Origin: Dinochytrium kinnereticum
Taxonomy: Eukaryota > Chytridiomycota > Chytridiomycetes > Chytridiales > Chytridiaceae
DNA: 14,862 nt
Direction: 5' to 3'
Assembly: GCA_027604005.1 (NCBI GenBank)
Contig: JADGJT010000490.1
Location: 1 to 14,862 of the forward strand
The notes beneath the pieces were generated by a model. It was not told where the DNA came from and did not search any database. It saw nothing but the letters and a program-made list of their open reading frames with translations. The position numbers and the translations under genes are program-made. Position 1 is the stretch's first letter. Each line of letters opens with the position of its first letter. Positions 1 through 10,100 of this stretch are shown here, piece by piece.

Positions 1-50
1 CCCTTGACCAGCAAGGAGGCTGGAACGTCGGCGGACGGCTTGGGAGCCAT
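1..50 (-). CDS. Possible 5' end of a divergent gene (partial, unidentified)
   Basis: Reading leftwards from an ATG at 50-48, the frame is open to the window edge for 16 codons: MAPKPSADVPASLLVK. The ATG has a favourable context (A at -3, G at +4). Its codons are C/G-ending, as at the starts of the certain genes here. The short peptide is not enough to name a family. If real, the gene would share the 51-879 intergenic region with GDI as a divergent promoter. It could equally be a chance open frame. Confidence 0.22.
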   Translation of the reverse strand, partial: MAPKPSADVPASLLVK

Positions 51-879
51 CCTCAGGGTAGATCTGCATAACTAGATAACTAGCTGGTAATAAGATCCTA
101 TTTATTATAGTTGTTGGGTCGGCAATAGGCCTTAAATCCCAACATCTTTACCTGCGGACTAGGTGGTGTGGCCTGGCCGGTGATGGCGTACGGGTGATGA
201 CAATGGAAAGTGGGTTAGAAGAGAGTGATGGGTGGATTTAGACTCAGAGACGGTGAATGGCATCATGAAATCACCATGTAGTCGCAGGTGACCACATGAT
301 TATGGTTCACCGTTCTCTTTCTTCATGGGATGCCTTCGGAAGTGGATGTGTTATTATTTTGTTTTTTTTTATTTAATTTTCTACCAGATACCTTTTCCCT
401 AGTACATTGCTCTTTGCCTTGTAGGACTCGGAGAATCCGCCAGATACTCTGAATCCAGTGAATTCTCTGGGCGGCAAGAGCTGTCAGAGTTTTCACAATC
501 TGACACAGAATCATTATTATTGTTATGGAACGCTTCGCCTCTCCCAGCTGCATTTTTTTTTCTTTTTTTCTTGCCTGCTTCAAATAGAATAGTTATCTGT
601 TTATTCTACGCACTATATATCCCTAATAACAATCAGCAGGTGTTGGGGGACGTGGGCTAGAGAATGATAATAATAACATCCTTCTGCTCTTATTCTTTCT
701 TACGATTAATAACAAATAACATTCAATTATTCACCCCTTAATTTTATTTTTAGTTGAAAATAAGGGGTTGGCCCGCCAATGAGATTGCTCAACTCTTCCT
801 GAGCCTCCAATTTTCATTCAACCTCGCGTTTCTGCACACTTCACCATCGCCTCTGCATCCCCCCTCCAACAACAACACC
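51..879. other. Intergenic region upstream of GDI; no gene seen
   Basis: No convincing coding frame was found. A minus-strand open frame at 323-583 lacks an ATG at its start and resembles no family. The stretch is AT-rich at 340-770, with T-runs and a TATA-like ACTATATAT near 610-619. It becomes C/A-rich (CCCCTCCAACAACAACACC) just before the GDI ATG, consistent with a 5' leader. A CCAAT pentamer lies at 776-780. If transcription starts upstream of it, an ATG at 779-781 opens a seven-codon upstream ORF ending with TGA at 800-802. Confidence 0.55.
733..768. promoter_or_regulatory. Inverted repeat carrying two STRE-like pentamers (CCCCT / AGGGG)
   Basis: ACCCCTTA at 733-740 and TAAGGGGT at 761-768 form a perfect 8-bp inverted repeat separated by 20 AT-rich bases, about 112 bp upstream of the GDI ATG. 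CCCCT/AGGGG is the core of the fungal stress-response element bound by Msn2/4-type C2H2 factors. Its use here is inference from the motif and position; pentamers also occur by chance, but the symmetrical pair is less likely to. Confidence 0.3.
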
Positions 880-3130
880 ATGGTGAGTGCTCCCATCAAG
901 CGACGGATGATGCCCAGAGCCCTCCTCACGCCTGGTGCCTATCCTTGAATGCGACGGCGTGGGAGACGTGCCTGTTTGCGGTGCAAGAGAGAGGGTGATC
1001 TTCAAGCAAACAGGCCTCTCATCAAGGCCTCATGCACCATCCCCACGCTCCATCTACTCCCACGATCATCTCCAATGTCATCCTCTCATTCGCTTCCACA
1101 TTTCCAAATGCATCCCCTCAGTCCTCCCTTCTCTCCATCATTTATCTCATAGACCTCTCTCTCAACATAAACATCCACCTTTCATCAGAACGAGACCTAC
1201 GATGTCATCGTCCTCGGCACTGGCCTCACCGAATGCATTCTCTCAGGGCTTCTTTCCGTGGAGGGGAAAAAGGTCCTCCACATTGACCGTAACGACTACT
1301 ATGGTGGCGCATCAGCTTCCTTGAACCTGACCCAGGTATACCCTTCCTCTTCACCCCTCCCCCCCTCCAAAACGTTAAAATAATAAGACCACTCGGCTGA
1401 CATCCCGCCTCTTCATCATCAACCTTCCCCCCTTTTCAAAACCCCGCATCTCAAAACCAGCTCTTCCACAAATTCCGCAACACCGAAGCCCCCACCAAGT
1501 TTGGTCGTGACCGCGACTTCAACGTGGACCAGATCCCCAAATTCTCCATGGCGTCAGGAGAATTCGTCAACATCCTCTACCACACCGATGTGACACGGTA
1601 CCTGGAGTTTCGTCAAGTCGCTGGGTCGTTTGTTTACCGTGATGGGAAGGTTTCAAAGGTTCCTGCTAATCAGCAGGAGGCGTTGGCTTCTCCTCTGATG
1701 AGCCTTTTGGAGAAGAGGAATGCCCAGCTGTTCTTTGAGTTTGTGCAGGGGTATGATTTTGGGGATGTTTCGACGCAGAAAGGTCGGTGGTCCTTTTTGG
1801 GGGGGGTTGTTTTTGCGGACTTTGAGCCTTTAGATCGTCTGCTGTTTAATTGTCCTTGACAAAGTGCCTTACACTCAAGGTCCTGCTCATCCACAAACAC
1901 TAACATCTCACCTTACTCCTTCTCAACTCAGGCCTCGACCTCAACACGGCCACTATGACCGAAGTCTACGCAAAGTTTGGTCTTGAATCTGGCACCCAGG
2001 ATTTCATCGGCCACGCATTGGCCCTCCACCAAGACGACGAGTACCTGACTCAACCGGCACGTGATACTTATGAGCGAATCTGCTTGTACATGAATTCTGT
2101 TGCCAAATATGGGAAGAGCCCTTACATTTATCCCATGTATGGATTGGGAGAGCTGCCTCAGGGCTTCGCCAGGTTTGTTTGTTTTTTTTTGTTTCTAGTT
2201 GTTTACATATTTTTTTTGGTTGTGTGGTTTGACGCCTTTGTTTTCCTCTACTTTTTTGGTTGCTTTTTATCTAAGGCTCTCTGCGATTTATGGAGGAACT
2301 TATATGCTTAACAAACCGATTGATGAGATTGTTTATGAGGATGGAAAGTTTGTTGGTGTCAAGTCTGAGGGGGAGGTGAGAGCGGTGTTCTACTCCTTAG
2401 AGCCTGTTTATCTCACACACTTTTCTTTTCGCCAGATGGCCAAAGCGAAGCTTGTCATTGGCGACCCTTCTTACTTCCCTGATAAGGTCAAGAAGGTTGG
2501 CCGTGTCGTTCGCGTCATCTGTATCCTTGACCACCCGGTTCCTGAGACGGGCGACGCAGATTCCCTCCAGATCATCATCCCACAGAAGCAGGTTCAGAGA
2601 AAGCATGGTAAGCCCCCATTTTCATGACAAAAAAAAAAAAAACAAGCAAAAAAACCTTATGGGGCTTGTTGCATCCTTCTGAATTCCCACTAAAGAAGGT
2701 TTTCACCGCTCACCACGAGAGCTGCATGAGAAAAAAAATCCCACAAAAAGCTAACATAACCAACCCCTCCTCCCCATCCCAAAAAGACATCTACGTCGCC
2801 GCGATCTCCGGCGCCCACTCGGTCTGCTCCAAAGACCACTTCATAGCCATCGTCTCAACCATCGCCGAAACCTCCACCCCCGAAACCGAATGTGACGCTG
2901 GTCTGGCCCTTCTTGGCCCGATCGCGGAAAAGTTCATCAGCATCGAGGATCTGTATGAACCGCTTGGAGATGGTGTTGCGGATCAGACTTTTGTGTCTAG
3001 ATCGCAGGATGCTTCGAGTCATTTTGAGACGGTTTGTGGGGATGTGAAGGATCTTTGGAGGAGGGTTACGGGGGGCGAGTTGAAGGTTGAGGGGAAGGTT
3101 AGGAGGGTTAGGGATGAGGAAGAGGAGTGA
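880..3130 (+). CDS. GDI1: Rab GDP dissociation inhibitor (7 coding exons)
   Basis: Cytosolic chaperone that extracts prenylated, GDP-bound Rab GTPases from membranes and recycles them in vesicle traffic. Exons: 880-882, 1189-1335, 1461-1782, 1932-2172, 2276-2375, 2436-2607, 2787-3130; all phases match, giving 442 aa, close to the usual 440-450. The start is [18 protein letters not shown], the FAD-fold-like N-terminus of GDI/REP proteins, followed by DRNDYYGG. Later come [15 protein letters not shown], the strongly conserved [19 protein letters not shown] at about residues 225-245, and DIYVAAIS plus LYEP nearer the C-terminus. The tail is short and acidic (RVRDEEEE) without the long insertions of REP, so GDI rather than Rab escort protein. 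Exon 1 is only the start codon, split off by GTGAGT. An in-frame stop at 1150-1152, with no ATG between it and exon 2, supports this start. The donor at 1783 (GTCGGT) is weak. Confidence 0.95.
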
Positions 3131-3762
3131 TTTAATAGATTTTTTTTCGGTTTAGGCGGGGGGGGTGCGGGTGGGTGTATGGCGGTGGGGTTTGGGGGTT
3201 TTTTTTGTGGTTTTTGTTATCTTACCTGATATTCTTTTGTTTTTCGCTCCTTTATTTCAGTTTCCCCTCTGAATGTCTCTATCTTGTCACTCGTCATGTT
3301 TCCTTTCCTCCTCTCTCATTTTTTCGTTTCAAATTGGTCGTCAAATAACTTTGCTTTTGCGTCTTTTCTCTTACCTCTCGGTTTCGATTTTGGGGCAAAA
3401 GGATCTTATCGGTTGCCGTTTCTTCTCTTTGTTGTTTTTGCGAAACGACCTTATAATACTCCACGATTCCGTTTTTGAAACTTATAAGCTTGAAACGAAG
3501 TAACTGCCAAAAAGAAGACAAAGGCTGCGGGAGGTGCAATAACGGCATTAACGCGTTGATAAACACACCTTCTGGTATTGAAAAAACGGTGTTTTGAGCG
3601 TACCCAATTCAACAACGTCAATTTTTTTCACCTTTTTGCTTTTCTGCCAAAAGAACAAAAGATAAACCAAACCTCAAAGAAAAAAAAAAGATAGCTTAGA
3701 CACCCCTTGCCCCTCAACTACAAAAAAAAAAAAAAAGAAAGAGGTAAAGAAGAAAGAAGAAG
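3131..3762. other. Intergenic region between GDI and the poly(A) polymerase
   Basis: No gene is recognised. The first part (3131-3250) is G/T-rich and probably holds the GDI 3' UTR. About 3200-3475 is strongly T/pyrimidine-rich, and the last ~280 bases are A-rich, a T-to-A switch often seen around fungal transcription starts. An open frame from an ATG at 3273 (76 aa) is built almost wholly from T-rich codons and looks like a composition artefact. Confidence 0.6.
3722..3736 (+). repeat. 15-base poly(A) tract in the poly(A) polymerase leader
   Basis: An uninterrupted run of 15 A residues lies 26 bases before the ATG at 3763, inside a longer A-rich leader (A-run also at 3680-3689; AGAAAGAAGAAG just before the ATG). 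It is probably transcribed, given its closeness to the start codon. Possible poly(A)-binding regulation is speculation. Confidence 0.6.
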
Positions 3763-6710
3763 ATGGAGGGCAGAGGAGGAGGATTCCGAGGAGGAGTCCA
3801 TCACAGAGGACGAGGAGGCCAACAACCCCCCACCCACCCTCTCCACACCCTAACCCACCCCCGCGGCACCTCCATATCAAAACGAGGCGGGGGCACCTCC
3901 CGACCTCGGGGCGCCTCATCCTTCTCACAAGGAGGGTACCCCACTCCCTCGACTCCCAATCGAGGAGGACGAGGGGGTAGAGGTGGTGGTGTTCCGAGTC
4001 CGAATCGCGGGAGAGGGAGAGGGGGGAAGAAACGAGGGGGTGGGGGTGGAGGTGGAGGTGGAGGTGTTATCACCACGCCTGGTAAAAGTGGGGAGGGAGG
4101 AGGAGATGAAGGAGGGGTGAAACCTTTTTCTCATGCGGCGAGTGGGGGTGGAGGGAGGATGCCACCTTGGTGGAGTGATGGGCTTGGGAAGGTGTTTGAA
4201 GAGTTGATGGTTCTGGATGATGAAGGTGGGGAGGGTGGGGATCCCACTTGGACGAAGAAGAAGAAGAAGAAGAAAGGAGGGGAGGATCCTAACTTGAAAG
4301 ACGCGGCGGTCACATCTCTCCTGTCTCGTCTAGATCTAGAGATAGCATCCTTCTCCACCTGGTCCACCCCACCCTCCTCCATTCAAAAAGCGTGGACCAG
4401 GCTCGCCGAATCCTACACCACCCTCGTTCAATCCTACCACCCAAGATTGACCATGCGAAGAGTGGGCTCCACCGTTCTAGGTGTTGCTATGCCGTGGGAT
4501 GACGTTGATCTGGCCATCTCAGTGCCAGGATCAACTGGGGCGTTGAAGCATCAGGTGGAAAAGGTTGTGAAGATCTTGCAACAGATATCCAACTCCCCAG
4601 CGATATCAGCGACGGCCGACAAGATCACAAAAGCCGTCAGAACCTCCCCCATCGTCCTCCACCCCACACCTCACGTAAACGATGCCTCTTTCAACCCCGA
4701 GACCCCGGTGAACCGATTCTGGAGACAATCGGTTCGACTTCATGATTCTGCCATGGGGTCGATTGTGGATGTGGGGTGTTTTTCAGTGTTCTCGGAACCT
4801 GCTCCTGATGAGGGGTTGAATGTGGTGAAGGAGTTGATTTGTGGGGATTCGGGGGAGGGGATGACGGAGTGGGGGAAGGTTGTTGTGCCTTTGGTTAGGG
4901 TTTTGAAGCAGTTTCTTTTTGTTAGGGGGATGATGGCCGCGGTGGGTGGTGGGGTGTCGCGGCTGGGGTTGCCGCTTGGGGCGCTTGCTTTTGTGCGGGT
5001 TCATCCTTTGCTTTATGGGGGGGAGAGGGGGGACGGTAAGGTTTATTTCGTTTGTGGTTTGTTTTTGGCTTTGACAGCGATGGCTGTTCTTTCGCGTTCT
5101 CCTTTTCGCGTTTTTCTCTTTTTCATTGCTTGATGTTCTTTTTGTTTTGTTTTTTCTCGTTGCTTGTTTTTAGTTTGCTGGCCAAGCAGACAAAAGAAAG
5201 AAAGGGAAACGGACGGCCTTTCATTTCCAGCATAACTGATCCCAAACCCTTTCATTTTTTTTTTAAAAAAAAAAAAACAGCCAGCGACGCCGGATCCTCT
5301 AAAGCAACCTTCCCTCCTCTTCCTCCCAACCTGACCAAAAGCCACGGCGCCCTCCTCCTTGACTTTTGCCACCTCTTTGGAAAATGCTTTGACTTTTCCG
5401 CAGGCATGGCCATCCACCCCTTCTCCACATACCCAACCCGAATCTTCACCATCAGTGACACCTACCACCCCGTCCCAGAACACGTAGAGAAATTCACAAC
5501 CCCATCAACCACCCCCTCCTCCACCCCTCTCCAACCATTGACGAAAGAGTCCCTGATCCTTATCGAGCCTGCCACACAGAGAAGGATGAAGTTTGCCGGG
5601 GGTGGTAAGCTGTTGAAGATGGTTGCCATGCTTGGGGGGTTGCTGGATGACGTCTGCGGTGGGGGGTTCGTTGACGCTGGATCGGTTTTGGGGAGGGTGA
5701 TGCATGTTTCCGGGGAGGAGTTGAGGAAGCGGGAGAGGGTTTTGAGGGGGGTTCAGGTTGGGTTGTTGGGTGGAGAGGTTGGGGGGGTGAAGGGTGGAGG
5801 GGTGGTTAAGAAAGAGGAGGTTGGGTCTGATGAGGATGAGTTTGAGGATGCTGTTGATGGAGAGGAAGGTGGAGGGGAGGGATTTGTGGATGCTCCGGAG
5901 GTTTTGGGTGATGCTGGTGTTGGACCTGGCGTTGCTGTTGCCGTCACTGGGGGAGCTAATGGTAAGGTTGCGAAAGCCGAAGAGGAGGAGGAGGAAGAGG
6001 AGGAAGGAGCGCTTAAAGAGGATGAGGAGGGCGAAGAGGTGGATGAAACCGGATCTGCAACGATAGAAGGAGGTCACGATGATGGGAGGGATGGCCGGCC
6101 ACTTCTCTCTAATGAGGGATACAATGGTCAACGTGATGGGTGGAACCGAGGCGGGTGGGGTGTAGGCCACCCACCTCCCGGTAGCGCTCCATGGGGAGGT
6201 GGGGAAGGTGAGGGGTGGGATGGGTACCACGGCCAAGGGTATGGATCCCGCGGAGGGGGTAGAACCCCGCCGAATGGGTTTGGGCATGCACCTCGAGGTG
6301 GGCGTGGAGGAGGGTGGTCGGGAGGTGGTCGTGGCCGAGATGGTTACGGAGGAGCGAGACGAGGTGGACGTGGAGGAGAATACGGTGATCATGGTGGGGA
6401 GGAATACTTGGAGGGAGGGTCTCCTGCCCCTGCGCAGCCTGCGAAAGGGTTCTCTTTCCCTCCTCATATGGGGTGGCAGGCTCCATCAACGCAAGGTGGG
6501 TTTCGACCTCCACCCCCTCTGACGGCGAGTCAGGGGGCTGCGTATGCACAACCGGTCACGGCCCCGCCGTCTTCATCACAGTACAACCCGCGACCCCCCC
6601 TTCATCAGCAGCCGCCGCCGCAGTCGCCTCAGCAGCATGGGGGATACCGCCCACCGTACTACGATCCCTCGGCATACTTCTACGGGGGCGGTGGAGGTGG
6701 AAGTTACTGA
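3763..6710 (+). CDS. Trf4/5-type non-canonical poly(A) polymerase with RGG-rich tails
   Basis: Nuclear nucleotidyltransferase expected to add short poly(A) tails to aberrant RNAs for exosome decay (TRAMP-type role, from the family). Exons 3763-5035 and 5281-6710 give 900 aa; only the acceptor CAG at 5278-5280 keeps frame among those checked. Residues 1-145 are Gly/RGG-rich. The catalytic domain follows: LDLEIASF near 192, VGSTVLGVAMPWDDVDLAIS (G235 S236; likely metal-binding D247, D249) and third acid D336 in GSIVDVG. The central domain has VPLVRVLKQFLFVRG (P376-G389) and GGG at 395-397; after the intron, SHGALLLDFCHLFGK matches the PAP-associated domain. A poly-Glu block and RGG repeats end the protein. 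The usual GSxxTG is GSTVLG, and the S of the usual SDID is D (DDVD), so it is a divergent member. Catalytic acids are intact. Trf4/5 versus another Cid-type enzyme is not fully settled. Confidence 0.82.
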
Positions 6711-7103
6711 TGAAAGGGGAGGTTTTGGCTGCAGCGTGTCTTTTTTTACAGCGAACAATAATAATATTATTATCATACCTCTGCGTCGACAAACAAGCAA
6801 GCCAGCACAAGTGACACTTTTATTTTCGCGCTGAAGTGTTCACCTCCCTCAAGGTTTTATTTTTGGCTTCGGAGAAAAAAAGGAACTTTTGTCCGTTGCA
6901 TTCAGCCTCTTGAGCCACCATCGACTTGACGCCGTTCACCGCTTGACACGCATCTTCACCCGTCCGTCCGTCTGTCTGCGAGGCCTTTAACGCTGGCCTA
7001 GCGCGCTTGTAAGAGGGCATTCAGGTGGAAACAGAACTGTGCTGAGGGCGAGTGGGCGCTGTTGCGTGATATCTATAACCACCGTGGCCACCCCTCTGTC
7101 TCC
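6711..7103. other. Intergenic region between the poly(A) polymerase and the CHASE gene
   Basis: No gene is supported. The 5' part has AT-rich sequence with AATAAT repeats that may serve as polyadenylation signals. The middle contains the tandem CCGT/CTGT stretch CCGTCCGTCCGTCTGTCTG near 6960-6979. A 66-codon minus-strand frame (7020-6820) has an ATG but no recognisable family or splice context. The frame leading into the CHASE gene has a stop at 6999-7001 and no ATG before 7104. Confidence 0.5.
6758..6773. repeat. 16-bp perfect AT palindrome in the poly(A) polymerase 3' flank
   Basis: ATAATAATATTATTAT is a perfect palindrome starting 48 bases after the stop codon. Its AATAAT repeats resemble AT-rich fungal 3'-end positioning elements, so it may mark the end of the poly(A) polymerase transcript. 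It may also be a simple (AAT)n/(ATT)n tract without function. Confidence 0.45.
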
Positions 7104-10100
7104 ATGCAGCAGAAGGCCTCTCCCAGTCGGATGCTGCTCGAACCCACGTCCCCATCATCACCGCCAACGCAATCTCACAAACCATCACCACCGCCAGCGC
7201 CTCCAGTCAAATCACCGAGAGGCGTGAAACGAGAAGAGGAGGTCTGCCTCCGGCTCAAGGCTGCGGAGGACCTAATGGCGAATCGCGGTGGAGCTGCAAT
7301 AGTTCTCGACGAATCATGCTTGACCGTCAACGCTGAGACGGAATCGCAGAAGAGGCAGATCAGGAGGAAGAGAAGTCGGAAGGACTTTAAGGGGGCTTTT
7401 GAGACTTCGGGGACAAAGTCTTTGCGGGGGCTGGAGGTGGTTGTGTTGCGGGGGGAGCAGAAGCCGAGGAGGGCTTCCACCCCTGCGCAGGTAACGGGGA
7501 AGCTGTCTCCACCGAGGCGGACGAAGCGTGATGCTGGGGATGAGGCGAATCGCGTTGGAGGGGGTGGTGTCCCAATGGTGATGTCACCAACATCATCCAT
7601 CAACCCCGCCATCACCGCCTCCCTCCCACCCCCAGTCCCCGTCTCCTCCGCATCACCACTCGCTCCACCCCCGCAACCGGACGACATCATCACCGATGCC
7701 CGTCAGACGGTCCCACACCCATCGTCCTCATCGCCACCGAATCCTTCCCATGACATCACCACCACCCCCCCCACCGAAATCCTCACGACGCCGCACCCCC
7801 GACCCCCTCCAACCTCCATAGACCAACGAACCTGGTCAACAGCTCTCGCAAGCTCAGTCGGATCCGTCCCCTGGACGCGGATCCGACAAGGCTACATTGA
7901 CTACGACAACGCTTCCAACTCAGATGGGTCCCATGAGGCTGCGTCACTTGACGAGGAACGGGGTGAGATGGTCGATCGGACACCTGGTGGTGTTGCTCAA
8001 GGTGACGAGCCTTTCTTGGTTGCCGGAGGGGCAGACATCCCGTCTGGTCGACGACCGCCGTGGATGGTGAGGGAGGCGGGGATGGCTTGTCTGCCTTCAA
8101 GAGGATCGCCAGGGAGAGCTGAGAAGAGGCCAAGCCCTCTTGGAAGTTCACCAGCAAGCGTTCCTCCAGATCACACCACCACCACCACCATCACCACCAC
8201 GTCACCTTCCATTCCCCCTGGTCTCCCGATCGCGTCACCACCCTCTCTCCCGTATTACGTATGGAACGGCGATCACCCACCCCCGACGTCGCTCCCAAGA
8301 CGCAACCTCTACGTTAAGGATCTGATGTCGGATCCCGAGGAGTTTCCGTACCCCCGTGGATCTGAGGACGTTCAGTTTGTGGTAGAGGATGATTCTCGGA
8401 GGTTTCAAAAAGGGTTCTCTGGGGCACTTCTTCCCCCTTCTTCGAGGACTCGGCGAGGATTCTCAACATGGCTTGGACGATCGCTGTTGCGAAGCGACGA
8501 TCTTGAGACTAAAGGAGATGAAGAGCTCGGGAAGAGGGTGAACCATTTAGGGTGGGTTCGGAGAGGAGTTAGGACGGTTGGAGGAGCTGTAGTGAGACAT
8601 TCGGACTGGGTGGCGCTGATGATTACTCTTACTTTTTCGGTGGTTGTTGCCGCTGTTGTTGGGTTTCTAATGCGAGAGCAGGATCGGAGAGGCGCTTGGG
8701 GGGAGTTAGAGGGGGCTTGTGAGGGATTAGGGAGGGGTTGTAAGTCTTTCTCTTGTTGTTATATATTTTCTTTGGTTTTTTTTCCCCATTCTTTTCTTCG
8801 CATTGTTATTTCAAAGATTCTAACACGATGTCGAAAAACATACAACAAAAAAAAATGCAGTCGCCAACACCTTTCTCACCCTCCTCTCAACCTTCCCTCT
8901 ACAAGCCGCTAGTCTCATGGTGTCCACAAACGGCACCCTTACCCGGCCATCTTTCTCCGATGCTATCACTGCCTCTCGAACGGTCTCTTCAGCCTTGCAT
9001 GGCATTGATGCTCTGGCGGTTGGTTGGGCACCACTTATCACAACTAATCAGGATCGATTGGATTGGGAAGCGAATGGGTACCCGTTTCTCAGTATTAATG
9101 AGACGACTGGGTTGCTTGTGAGGGAGGCGGGGCCGAATGGAACGGAGACGGAGGGAATAGAGTATTTGACGGTTCAGGTTGGTTGTTCAAGTTTCGGGTT
9201 GTTGGTGGTTATTTGTTTTTGTTTTTGTCTTTTTTTTTTTTTTGGAGGAGAAGGTTGTTGGTGGTATTCCTAACGCTCTTTTGTTTAATGCTAGTATGTA
9301 CATTCCGATGGGGAGAGTTACCTTAACCCCGGGTTTAACCTCTTGACGGACCAAAACTACGGATCTCGAAGCAAAGGTGTGTTAGATCTCTTCCATCTCT
9401 TCATTGCTGTGTTCTCTTCCTAATCAATTTTATAGCCGTCGCCCGCGCTCGTACATCCGGAAACGTGACCCTCACCCACCGTCTACAACCCTTAATGACC
9501 TCTATTAACACCACTAATACGCTCCCAACGCCCACGACTGACCCCGTCCTTATGGCGGTTGTTCCCGTCTTTTCTCTTCCAATTGTTTCTCCTCAACCAG
9601 CCACAAGCCAGTCTCCATTCCCACGAAACACAATCAACACCCAGCCCGTTAACCTAACCCTCATTCAAACCAATGGGCTGTGGGGTGTGATGGTGGCCAC
9701 GTTTTCTCCATCGTCGTTGCTGTCTCGCGCTGTCTGGGAGGCGTTTGGAGGACGAGAGGTTGCCGGGACTGTAAATGGAATGAATTCAAGCGCGGCGTTG
9801 GTTGGAGGGGGGGGGTATGGGTTTGGAGCGCTGGAGATTGGAGGTAGGCGGTTTGGAGGGGATGAGTTTGAAGTTTGGGTGTTTGATCGAGATGCCCCGG
9901 TTGGGATGGAGGTGATTGCTCGGTATGGTGATGTGAAGGAGTCAAATGTTGTTAGGTGGGTTGATCATACATTTTTTTATTATTTTATTTTCTTGGCTAT
10001 TTTTGTCTACTTTTCTTGAGGCGATTCTAACCGGTTGTTTGGTTGCTGTCTGTTCCGCTTCTTTTGGGTTTTAGAACCCCTGAAGACATCTCGTCTTATT

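Noticed and set aside
323..583. 86-codon minus-strand frame upstream of GDI
   Set aside because: It starts at TTG, not ATG, is Lys/Arg/Ile-rich from AT-rich DNA, and matches no family.
3273..3503. 76-codon plus-strand frame with an ATG between GDI and the poly(A) polymerase
   Set aside because: The hydrophobic residues come from T-rich promoter composition; no neighbouring exon or family resemblance.
3801..4076. Proline-rich minus-strand frame resembling an FH1 domain
   Set aside because: It is the complement of the Gly/RGG-rich coding sequence; poly-Gly codons read backwards as poly-Pro.
5231..5280. Alternative acceptor TTTCCAG ending at 5230 for the poly(A) polymerase intron
   Set aside because: It breaks the reading phase with exon 1; the CAG ending at 5280 keeps the frame and the family match.
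5505..6467. 320-codon open frame on the minus strand
   Set aside because: It lies opposite the poly(A) polymerase exon 2, lacks any family motif, and is kept open by the G-rich, stop-poor composition of that exon.
6820..7020. 66-codon minus-strand frame with an ATG
   Set aside because: Short, no recognisable domain, and no splice or promoter context; could be revisited if transcripts are found.
7175..7693. 172-codon minus-strand frame
   Set aside because: Shadow of the CHASE protein's disordered N-terminus, with no motif of its own.
8170..8200. CAC/ACC trinucleotide repeat that reads as poly-His in another frame
   Set aside because: In the real CHASE frame it encodes Thr-rich sequence; the His run is out of frame.
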